A stretch of 27,433 bases of DNA. It comes from DATFWC01 sp045801465 (GTDB taxonomy: Bacteria; Pseudomonadota; Alphaproteobacteria; Rhizobiales; Xanthobacteraceae). The stretch is taken from positions 1-27,433 of the forward strand of contig JBJMSU010000021.1 of the NCBI GenBank assembly GCA_045801465.1. Reading direction: 5' to 3'. Shown in pieces: positions 1 to 6,357 of the stretch. The number at the start of each line of letters is the position of its first letter. Position 1 is the stretch's first letter. The notes beneath the pieces were generated by a model that did no database searches, was not told where the DNA came from, and worked only from the letters and a program-made list of their open reading frames with translations. Position numbers and translations under genes: made by a program.

Positions 1-503
1 ACGCCCGCGTGCCGGCCGACCGGCTGATCGGCGGCGAGAACAGGGGATGGGACTGCCTGCTTTCCGGCCTGCAGGTGGAGCGCGTGTGCTCGGCCGCGGG
101 CAATTGCGGCGCTGCCCAGGCGGCGGTCGACCTGGCGCTTGCTTACGCCAAGGAGCGCAAGCAGTTCGGGCGGCCGATCGGCAGTTTCCAGGCAATCGCC
201 CATATGCTGGCCGACATGCAGACGGAGGTCGAGGCCGCGCGCTCGCTCATGTGGCGCGCCGCCTGGATGGTGGCCTCGGGCCAGGATGCGCTGCGCGAGA
301 TCTCCATGGCCAAGCTTCTGTCTTCCGAGACCTACGCCAAGGTGGCCAATCTCGGGATGCAGATCCTCGGCGCCTATGGCTACACCATGGAATTCGACAT
401 GCAGCGGCACTTCCGCGACTCGCGCGCCTCCACCATCGCGGCCGGCACCTCGCAGATCCAGCGCAACCTGATCGCCAACCTGATGGGCCTGAAGGTCCAG
501 TAG
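1..503 (+). CDS. Acyl-CoA dehydrogenase, C-terminal part (5' end outside window)
   Basis: This is the C-terminal flavin-binding helical domain of an acyl-CoA dehydrogenase, which catalyses FAD-dependent alpha,beta-desaturation of an acyl-CoA. The reading frame is open from the first bases (codon at 3-5), so the gene begins upstream. About 166 residues remain of a family usually near 380. Recognisable segments are AYAKERKQFGRPIGSFQAI, QILGAYGYTMEFDMQRHFRDS and the terminal GTSQIQRNLIA. The residue before GTSQIQR is Ala instead of the catalytic Glu found in medium-chain enzymes (YEGTxQIQR). A Glu in SGLQVERV (codon 78-80) aligns with the relocated catalytic base of isovaleryl-CoA and long-chain dehydrogenases, so the enzyme is probably active. 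Substrate cannot be named. The gene is unrelated in function to what follows. Confidence 0.93.
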   Translation, partial: ARVPADRLIGGENRGWDCLLSGLQVERVCSAAGNCGAAQAAVDLALAYAKERKQFGRPIGSFQAIAHMLADMQTEVEAARSLMWRAAWMVASGQDALREISMAKLLSSETYAKVANLGMQILGAYGYTMEFDMQRHFRDSRASTIAAGTSQIQRNLIANLMGLKVQ

Positions 504-856
504 GTAGGCGGCGCGGCGAGCGCCTCCGGCTCGTGCTGCGCGCGGGGGGACTCGGCAAGCCGCTGCGAACCGCTGGACCGGCCCGATCCGTATGAATGAC
601 TTGCGGATCGGCCGAGACAGTTAAGCTTCGGTAAGCGAAGACCATGCTAAACCGGAACTCGGGCATGATCCCGAAACAGCCCGGGCTTGACCCGAGGCTG
701 GGCACCGGTTTTCGGAAAAGATCATGCTCCACCAATAGGCTAGCGACATCTTGCCGTAACTCGAGGAACTTTCCTCCCCAAAACAGCCTTTTTGTTCCAC
801 TGTCATCGCGATCGGGAGCGCTCGACAGACGCATCCCCGGGGTCCCCCGCCCGCCC
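504..856. other. Intergenic gap upstream of the penicillin-binding protein gene
   Basis: The gap contains no convincing gene. It holds a short GC-rich inverted repeat just after the dehydrogenase stop (cgagc at 517-521, gctcg at 529-533), a 5-bp stem around 626-640, and the 65-bp repeat annotated separately at 663-727. An open frame continues from 644 into the penicillin-binding protein, but it runs through the repeat and encodes low-complexity, non-membrane sequence, so it is not taken as coding. The promoter of the downstream gene should lie in 728-850; no clear -35/-10 pair was recognised. Confidence 0.6.
663..727. repeat. Palindromic intergenic repeat (RPE/REP-like)
   Basis: The perfect 8-bp termini gcatgatc (663-670) and gatcatgc (720-727) are followed inward by ccgaaa and tttcgg. 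A nested stem cagcc-cggg-cttga-cccg-a-ggctg fills the middle, so the whole 65 bases can fold into one long imperfect hairpin. Elements with gcatgatc/gatcatgc ends and a tttcgg inner arm are familiar in Bradyrhizobium-type genomes; the family assignment is from memory, while the structure is seen directly. Confidence 0.7.
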
Positions 857-3733
857 ATGAGCACCATCCTCGTCAAGATCTTCGCCACCGCGCTGGTATT
901 GAGCCAGGTCACGACCCGGCCGGATGCCGTCAAGCCGCAATTCGATCCCGTGCGGGACCAGGCGGAGGTCGTGCAGATCCTGCGCGACGGCTGCGCCCGG
1001 ATGCGCAAGGCCTTCGATATCGAGGACATCAACCTCGACGACCTGATCGCGACCGCCATGGACGACCCGCAGGCGCTCAACGCCGACATCAAGGCGCTGC
1101 GGGGCTTGAGCTTCAACGATCTGCTCACCGCCTATCGGCAGTTCTGCAAGAACGAGAAGGTGGACAAATCGCCGGTCGAGCTCGGCGAGGTCATCGCCTT
1201 TTACAACAGTGCCGTGGCCGACCTGCCGGATCATGCCAGGCTCAAGGACAAGAAGTTGCCCGGAACGACCACCGTGCTCGACGGCAACGGCCAGCGCTTC
1301 GCCGAGCTCTACGAACCCGACCACCGCCGCATCTGGGTTCCCTTGAGCGAGATCCCGGAGCACGTGCAGAAGGCCTTCGTGGCTGCCGAGGACAAGCGCT
1401 TCTTCCAGCACAAAGGCGTCGACGAGCGCGGCCTCATCCGCGCCTTCGTGGGCAATCTGACCCAGCCGGGGCGGCCGCAAGGCGGTTCCACGATCACCCA
1501 GCAGGTGGCGAAGAACCTGCTGGTCGGCGCCGATGTGACTTACGAGCGCAAGATGCGCGAGATCATCCTCGCCTCTCGCATCGAACGCACCTTGAGCAAG
1601 GCGGAGATCCTCGAGCTTTATCTCAACTCCATCTATCTCGGCCGCGCGTCGTGGGGCATCGAGATGGCGGCGCGCAGCTATTTCGGCAAGCCCGCCAAGG
1701 AGCTCGACCTGATGGAGGGCGCGCTTCTCGCCGGGCTGACCAAGGGGCCCAACTATTTCAGCCCGGAGCGCCAGCCCGAGCGTGCGCGGGAGCGGCTGGC
1801 CTATGTGTTGAGCCGCATGAAGGAGGACGGCGCGATCGGCGCAGCCGACCAGGCGGTCAAAGCCTTGCCGACGCTCGCCGCCTATGAACGGCCGCGCCGC
1901 GACACCGGATTCTATGTCCTCGATCAGTTCGTGCGTGAGGCCAAGGCCAGCGCCGGCATCGACGCGCTGACCGCCTCCTCCTACCTGGTGCATTCCACTG
2001 TCAATCCTGATCTGCAGCGCGCAACCGAAGCGGCGCTGCAGGAAGGGCTGGCGCGCTACGAGCTCAACACCGGCCGGTTGCGGTTCACCGGGGCGGAGGC
2101 GAACCTTGGCGAGGCCGTTCAGCGTGCTGCAGCCAGCGACAAGACCGGCGAGCCGCCGTGGCGTGTTGCCCTCAAGAGCGCCCGGCTGCCGCTGTACGAC
2201 GTGCATTGGACGCCGGCGATCGTGGTGGAGAAGACGCGGGGCAAGAATACCGGCGAAACCATCCGGGTCGGCTTGGGCGACGGGCGCATCCTGGCGCTCA
2301 CGGCCTGGAACGCAGCCATCCGGCGCAGCCTGAACCTTCACGATGTGGTCTATGTCCGCGTGGCGCCGGGCAAGGGTAAGGCGCCCGCGCGCGCCGACCT
2401 GCGCGTCCGGCCTACCGTCCAGGGCGCCGCCGTGGTGCTGGAGAACAGGACCGGCCGCGTCCTCGCCATGACCGGCGGCTTCTCCTATCCCTTGAGCCAG
2501 CTCAACCGGACGACCCAGGCGCAGCGCCAGCCCGGCTCGGCGATCAAGCCGCTCGTCTACCTGGCGGCGCTGCGCAAGGGGCTGCAGCCCAACACGCTCG
2601 TGCTCGACGCGCCTTTGACCTTGCCGCCCATCGCCGGCGGGGGCTATGCGCGCGAGCGGGACTATTGGTCGCCGAAGAACTACGACAATGGCACGTCGGG
2701 CATCGTCACCCTGCGGCGCGCGCTGGAAAATTCCAAGAACCTGGTGACGGTGCGCCTGCTCGACGGCGCCATCGAGCCCGAGCCCGAACAAAGCCTCGAC
2801 CGCATCTGCGAGCTCGCGCAGGAGGCGCAAATCTACAAGGAGTGCGTCCGCTACTATCCTTTCGTGCTCGGCGCCCAGCCGGTGCGGCTGATCGATCTTG
2901 CCGCCTTCTACGCGGCGATCGCCAATGAAGGCGTGCGCCCCTCACCGCATGCGATCGAATCGGTCGAGCGCAACGGCCAGGCGATCTATCGGCATGCGCC
3001 GACCGCCTCCGTCTGGGTGGGATCGGCCGACCGCGTCGCCTTCTACCAATTGAAGACCATGCTGCAGGGCGTGCTGCAGCGAGGGACCGCACATGCGATC
3101 CGCAACCTGGCCCCGTTCGTCGCCGGCAAGACCGGCACCACCGATAATGAAAACGACGCGTGGTTCGTGGGCTTCACCAACGACGTGACGGTGGCGGTCT
3201 GGGTCGGCTACGACAATGCCGACGGCAAGCGCCGCACGCTCGGCAACGGGCAGACCGGCGCCAAGGTCGCGGTGCCGATCTTCGAGCCGATCATCCAGGC
3301 GGCGTGGACCTATCATGCGCCTAAGACCGCGCTCGCTCCGCCCTCGCCCGAGGCGCGACGCCAGCTCGCGGCGCTGCCGATCGATCTCGTCAGCGGCGAG
3401 CGTCTGCCGCCCGGAACCCGTGGCGCCTTCGTCGAGCAATTCCGCATCGATCGCGGCGAGGTGCTCGATACGCAGTATCGCCTCGTCTCGCGCGAGCAGA
3501 CCTACGCATATCGTGGCGGCGGCGAGGTCGTAGGCGACGGGGAGACGTTCGGCGGCTGGTGGACCGATCGGGACAATGGGTCGTTCAGCCGCCACCCGTC
3601 CTGGCGCGAGCCGCCGCAAACCCCATGGAGCGGTCTGTTCGGGCAGCCGCGGTGGTGGAATGGCGACGAGCGCAGCCGTCCGCGCCGCATCGATCCGGAC
3701 TATTTCTGGGGCAACCGCCATTTCGTGCAATGA
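857..3733 (+). CDS. Bifunctional class A penicillin-binding protein (GT51 transglycosylase + transpeptidase)
   Basis: This protein polymerises lipid II into glycan strands and cross-links their peptides in the periplasm. In the 958-residue product a short hydrophobic N-terminal segment (ILVKIFATALVLSQV, about residues 4-18) is the likely anchor. About 150 helical residues follow, then the GT51 domain with EDKRFFQHKGVD (catalytic Glu178) and GGSTITQQVAKN (from 209), plus a RKMREIILASRIERTLSKAE-type motif. The transpeptidase domain has all three motifs: SAIK (Ser561), SKN (Ser626) and KTGT (Lys758). The tail beyond about residue 840 is rich in Arg, Trp and Gly. ATG at 857 is chosen because the upstream frame crosses a repeat and the hydrophobic anchor follows this Met; no good Shine-Dalgarno precedes it, so the start is uncertain. 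The next gene starts 7 bases after the stop, suggesting co-transcription. PbpC/PBP1A subfamily was not resolved. Confidence 0.95.
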   Translation: MSTILVKIFATALVLSQVTTRPDAVKPQFDPVRDQAEVVQILRDGCARMRKAFDIEDINLDDLIATAMDDPQALNADIKALRGLSFNDLLTAYRQFCKNEKVDKSPVELGEVIAFYNSAVADLPDHARLKDKKLPGTTTVLDGNGQRFAELYEPDHRRIWVPLSEIPEHVQKAFVAAEDKRFFQHKGVDERGLIRAFVGNLTQPGRPQGGSTITQQVAKNLLVGADVTYERKMREIILASRIERTLSKAEILELYLNSIYLGRASWGIEMAARSYFGKPAKELDLMEGALLAGLTKGPNYFSPERQPERARERLAYVLSRMKEDGAIGAADQAVKALPTLAAYERPRRDTGFYVLDQFVREAKASAGIDALTASSYLVHSTVNPDLQRATEAALQEGLARYELNTGRLRFTGAEANLGEAVQRAAASDKTGEPPWRVALKSARLPLYDVHWTPAIVVEKTRGKNTGETIRVGLGDGRILALTAWNAAIRRSLNLHDVVYVRVAPGKGKAPARADLRVRPTVQGAAVVLENRTGRVLAMTGGFSYPLSQLNRTTQAQRQPGSAIKPLVYLAALRKGLQPNTLVLDAPLTLPPIAGGGYARERDYWSPKNYDNGTSGIVTLRRALENSKNLVTVRLLDGAIEPEPEQSLDRICELAQEAQIYKECVRYYPFVLGAQPVRLIDLAAFYAAIANEGVRPSPHAIESVERNGQAIYRHAPTASVWVGSADRVAFYQLKTMLQGVLQRGTAHAIRNLAPFVAGKTGTTDNENDAWFVGFTNDVTVAVWVGYDNADGKRRTLGNGQTGAKVAVPIFEPIIQAAWTYHAPKTALAPPSPEARRQLAALPIDLVSGERLPPGTRGAFVEQFRIDRGEVLDTQYRLVSREQTYAYRGGGEVVGDGETFGGWWTDRDNGSFSRHPSWREPPQTPWSGLFGQPRWWNGDERSRPRRIDPDYFWGNRHFVQ

Positions 3734-3740
3734 GAGATTG

Positions 3741-4772
3741 ATGCGGCCCCTGTGCGCGATCGCGCTTCTCGCCGGACTCTTGGCGTGCGTCTCGGCTGCC
3801 GGCGCGCAGGAGTTCGCGCTCGTCGAGGTGCCGTCGGTGGCCGCGCTGGCGCCTGGCGACGTCAAGCCGAAGACGATCGCCTTCACCGACCATCGCAACG
3901 ACGAGTTGGCCGATCCCGGAACCGGCCTCATGCGCTTCGAGGACTGGAATCGCGCCCGCCCGCTGCAGAAGCAAATCTTAAGCCTCTATCCAGGCTACGT
4001 GGAGCCGAGATTCAACACGACCGTGAACGGCGTGACGAAGTCGCATCACGAGAAGCTCCACATGTATGTGGCGGAGGCCCGCTTCGTGGTCGGCAAGCCG
4101 CCCGGATCGCTCGATCTTGCGCGCCTGACGACGCTTGCGTTCCTGGAGCGGCTCGATCCGGCGATCAAGCACCGGACACTTGCAACAGCCGAGCTCGTGC
4201 CCGCCAAGCATCCGGAGCTTCCGCACCTGCGCCATCCCGGCCGCGAGTGGTGCGCCGGCATCCAGGGCATCTGCACGCAATCACGCTACAAGTTCGAAGG
4301 ACGGCTGCCGGCCGCCATCATGCTCGCCAACAAGCTGAGGGAGGGCTCCCGGCCGGTTTCCGAATATATCGAGTTCCAGAGCGAGCTCAGGCTGGTTCCG
4401 TCCGCCGAGAGCGACCTTCCCACCTTGACCAAGCTGACCGGGGTCACCACGCCGGTGGCCGGCGTGCTGGAACAGAATATCTTCTGGGTTAATCAGATCA
4501 TGCAATTCGGCCGGCTCGTCGCCGTGTTTCAGCAGCATCCGACCGATCCGGCCAAGACGGTGGCGACCGCCTTCATGGCACTCGCCGTCAAGTCCGACGT
4601 GCTGGAGCGGAAGAAGGAATATGAGACTGTCCCGGTGCTGCGCAACCTGGTGCCGGCACAGGTCCTGGTCGGCAACAGCTCGTTCAATACCGGGAACTCG
4701 ATCAGCGGCGGACTGCCGGTTTACGTGCGCAATCGCATCAAGGCCATCGCCGCCATCATCGAGCGCGAGTGA
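3741..4772 (+). CDS. Exported protein of unknown function, in operon with penicillin-binding protein
   Basis: The 343-residue product begins with a clear Sec signal peptide: a short positive start, hydrophobic CAIALLAGLLACVSA and an AxA-type cleavage site (AAGAQ), giving a mature protein from about residue 24. No known domain was recognised. The mature part looks soluble and globular, with two close Cys residues (EWCAGIQGICTQ) that could form a disulfide in the periplasm, a His-rich stretch (SHHEKLHMY), and a Gly/Asn/Ser-rich stretch near the C-terminus (LVGNSSFNTGNSISGGLPVY). There is no second membrane helix and no lipobox. The ATG lies 7 bases after the stop of the penicillin-binding protein gene, so the two are probably co-transcribed and a cell-envelope role is plausible, but that is inference from position only. 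Confidence 0.85.
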   Translation: MRPLCAIALLAGLLACVSAAGAQEFALVEVPSVAALAPGDVKPKTIAFTDHRNDELADPGTGLMRFEDWNRARPLQKQILSLYPGYVEPRFNTTVNGVTKSHHEKLHMYVAEARFVVGKPPGSLDLARLTTLAFLERLDPAIKHRTLATAELVPAKHPELPHLRHPGREWCAGIQGICTQSRYKFEGRLPAAIMLANKLREGSRPVSEYIEFQSELRLVPSAESDLPTLTKLTGVTTPVAGVLEQNIFWVNQIMQFGRLVAVFQQHPTDPAKTVATAFMALAVKSDVLERKKEYETVPVLRNLVPAQVLVGNSSFNTGNSISGGLPVYVRNRIKAIAAIIERE

Positions 4773-4949
4773 GGCTCAAGGACGCTTTTTGCTTCGCTGG
4801 ACGTACCCAGTTCGTCATTGCCGGGCTGTTGTCCCGGTGATCCCGCTGAACGAGGCAATGTCGTGCGTCCCTAAGCGAGATGGCCGGGACAACCCTCGCC
4901 GGTGTGGCGGCTCGCCCGGCCATGAGGATTAATGCAAACGGAAAATGCG
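4773..4949. repeat. Intergenic REP-like inverted repeat between converging genes
   Basis: The gap between the rightward exported-protein gene and the leftward DUF892 gene contains a dispersed-repeat type sequence. gttgtcccgg (4828-4837) is the exact reverse complement of ccgggacaac (4884-4893), embedded in outer arms tcattgccggg (about 4814-4825) and cccggccatgagg (about 4915-4927). Such tcat(t/g)gccggg...cccggccatga elements are common in Bradyrhizobium-like genomes. It may also serve as a bidirectional terminator for the converging transcripts, though neither strand has a T-run. Confidence 0.6.
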
Positions 4950-5615
4950 CTACGCGCGCCGCCTGGACGCCGTCTTCTTGCGCTGTGTTTTCTTAGGCGC
5001 CCGGCCGGACGAGCCGCGCGAGGCTGAGCGAGCGGTTTTCTTTCGCCCACGGCTTGCGGTCTTCTTGCGCGCGCCTGCGGTCTTTTTGCGGGCACGGCCG
5101 CGGTCGGTCGCCGCCTCCGCGCGCGGATTGATCTTGCGTTCGGCGATGGCGGTGAGCTTGGCGTCGGTCGCCTTCTCTTCCTTCAGGTTCTCGCCCAGGA
5201 CCTTTGCGCCCTGGCGCTGGCCGAGCTCGTTGGCCCAGGCCATGAGGGCGCCGTAGCGCGTGATCTCGTAGTGCTCGACCGCTTGAGCAAGCGCGATAAT
5301 GGCAGTGTTCAAGACGTCCTGGTCCTCGATCTCGCCCATGACGTCTTCGGCCTCGCGGATGATTCCATCGATGGCCGGACATTTGTGGCCTTGGGCCTCC
5401 TTGCCTTGCATTTCGAATACGCGCTCGAGCCGCTTCACATGCTGCTCGGTCTCCTTCAGGTGCGTCTGAAAACCGCGCTTGAGCTCGCCATCGGTCGTCT
5501 TATCGATCATTCTCGGTAACGCCTTCACGATCTGGTTTTCCGTGTAATAGAGGTCCTGCAGCCCATGCACGAACAGATCCTCCATTGTTTTGATGTCTTT
5601 AGAAAACAAGCCCAT
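4950..5615 (-). CDS. DUF892 / YciE-YciF-type ferritin-like protein with histone H1-like basic tail
   Basis: The 221-residue protein begins MGLFSKDIKTMEDLF and carries the four-helix ferritin-like fold of the YciE/YciF (DUF892) family in residues 1-165. Candidate metal ligands are in LYYTENQ (Glu26), KETEQH (Glu55-His59), VEHYE (Glu114-His115) and GENLKEEK. The family is stress-induced and its biochemical role is not settled. Residues about 172-221 form a separate Lys/Arg/Ala/Ser-rich tail with repeated KKTA units, like histone H1 or AlgP tails, which suggests nucleic-acid binding. ATG at 5615 is chosen for the strong Shine-Dalgarno GGAGGAGG five bases upstream; an earlier in-frame start at 5696 would place the promoter match inside the gene. 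A perfect EcfG-type promoter lies upstream, supporting control by the general stress response. Confidence 0.9.
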   Translation of the reverse strand: MGLFSKDIKTMEDLFVHGLQDLYYTENQIVKALPRMIDKTTDGELKRGFQTHLKETEQHVKRLERVFEMQGKEAQGHKCPAIDGIIREAEDVMGEIEDQDVLNTAIIALAQAVEHYEITRYGALMAWANELGQRQGAKVLGENLKEEKATDAKLTAIAERKINPRAEAATDRGRARKKTAGARKKTASRGRKKTARSASRGSSGRAPKKTQRKKTASRRRA

Positions 5616-5660
5616 GACAACCTCCTCCGCACAGGTCACGGCCAACCATGACGCAAGCCA

Positions 5661-5685
5661 AACGCGCGCGCGGAAGCGAGGTTCC
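5661..5685 (-). promoter_or_regulatory. EcfG (general stress response sigma) promoter of the DUF892 gene
   Basis: On the minus strand GGAAC (5685-5681) is followed after exactly 16 bases by CGTT (5664-5661). This is a full match to the alphaproteobacterial EcfG consensus GGAAC-N16/17-CGTT. The -10 element is 45 bases upstream of the ATG at 5615, leaving about 38 bases of leader that contains the Shine-Dalgarno. The downstream gene belongs to a stress-induced family, which makes a chance match less likely. Confidence 0.75.
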
Positions 5686-5775
5686 ACCCCGCGCATTCAG
5701 GTGAAATCTCGCCCCCGAGATGATCAGCGGCGACGATCGGCGCAGCGGCGTCTCGACCAAGAAGCAGGGATGAAG

Positions 5776-5806
5776 AGGCCGTCCGGGATCTCGAGCCGGA
5801 CGGCCT
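5776..5806 (-). terminator. Perfect 11-bp-stem hairpin, candidate terminator of DUF2934 transcript
   Basis: aggccgtccgg (5776-5786) is the exact reverse complement of ccggacggcct (5796-5806), with a 9-base loop. It lies about 120 bases past the DUF2934 stop and before the DUF892 promoter, a logical place for termination. On the minus strand it is followed by cttcatccc, with no true T-run, so intrinsic termination is possible but not certain. Confidence 0.45.
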
Positions 5807-5914
5807 GGCGGCGTCAGTGCCGGCTCCCGGGCCGGTTCCCCTCCCCCGCCGAATCAAGACTTATGACGACGCCATCAGTCGGGCAATGCGGTACCGCCGC
5901 CGCGCACAGGACAA

Positions 5915-5940
5915 ACCAAGCGTGGTCAACGCCGCTTGGT
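5915..5940 (-). terminator. Small inverted repeat spanning the DUF2934 stop codon
   Basis: accaagcg (5915-5922) and cgcttggt (5933-5940) are exact reverse complements with a 10-base loop that includes the TGA stop of the DUF2934 gene. No T-run follows. It could be an mRNA 3'-end hairpin; the call is weak. Confidence 0.25.
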
Positions 5941-6273
5941 GCCCCCGTTCTTCGGCGACTTCGGCTCGGCAGCCTTTCGTTTGGCCGGGGCGCGCGCCGC
6001 CGCAGCGCTGGGGCGCCTGGGAGCGGGCTGCTCGCCCTGATCCGTGAGCGTCGGAAATTCGCCGGCATTGCGCACCGCTTCGATCGGTTCGACCGGCTCG
6101 CCCCGTGCCCGTTCGCCGCGCGGGACCGGCTTGGTCGCAAGCTTCTGATTCTCTTCGATCGCCACCAGCTCGCGAGCCTTGTCCCAGTGGACGTCGGAGC
6201 GGCCCTCCGGGCAGCCTTCCTCCACCCAAAGACGGTAAGCGCGCTGCTTCACGCGTTCATCGAAATCTTCCAT
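5926..6273 (-). CDS. DUF2934 domain protein with basic Ala/Pro/Lys tail
   Basis: The 115-residue protein has, in about residues 1-42, the pattern of DUF2934 (ERVKQRAYRLWVEEGCPEGR followed by SDVHWDKARELV), a short helical domain of unknown function common in rhizobia. Residues about 85-115 are rich in Ala, Pro, Lys and Arg, resembling the disordered basic tail of the DUF892 protein downstream. ATG at 6273 is supported by AGGAG six bases upstream. It lies 84 bases after the treY stop on the same strand, so it may be read through from the trehalose operon. No EcfG motif was found directly upstream. The function is unknown; association with carbohydrate storage and stress loci is contextual. Confidence 0.82.
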   Translation of the reverse strand: MEDFDERVKQRAYRLWVEEGCPEGRSDVHWDKARELVAIEENQKLATKPVPRGERARGEPVEPIEAVRNAGEFPTLTDQGEQPAPRRPSAAAARAPAKRKAAEPKSPKNGGTKRR

Positions 6274-6320
6274 TGCAGGCTCCTGGTTCTTGTTTCGTCG
6301 TTACCCGTTTGACTACTCGG

Positions 6321-6344
6321 CGGATTCCCCTGCAGCGGGGTCCG
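6321..6344 (-). terminator. Hairpin after treY, possible weak terminator
   Basis: The arms cgga..cccc (6321-6330, interrupted by tt) and ggggtccg (6337-6344) can form an 8-bp stem with a two-base bulge just past the treY stop. There is no T-run. It may attenuate rather than stop transcription into the DUF2934 gene. Confidence 0.25.
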
Positions 6345-6357
6345 ACAAAGCTCGGCC

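Larger units (their letters stand above)
5616..5925. other. Intergenic gap between DUF2934 and DUF892 genes
   Basis: No gene was recognised. The gap holds the DUF892 Shine-Dalgarno (5621-5628), the EcfG promoter (5661-5685), a strong perfect palindrome (5776-5806) and the tail of a small inverted repeat around the DUF2934 stop (5915-5940). The open frames here lack a ribosome site and show no family resemblance. Confidence 0.6.

Noticed and set aside
644..856. N-terminal extension of the penicillin-binding protein (71 residues)
   Set aside because: It is encoded through a palindromic repeat and precedes the hydrophobic anchor; the product from 857 fits better.
803..2830. A 675-codon open frame on the minus strand opposite the penicillin-binding protein gene
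   Set aside because: It has no family-like motifs and is explained as a GC-rich antisense shadow; the plus-strand frame contains all GT51 and transpeptidase motifs.
5590..6312. A 240-codon plus-strand open frame over the DUF892/DUF2934 region
   Set aside because: It overlaps the DUF892 promoter and DUF2934 gene on the opposite strand and shows no domain resemblance.
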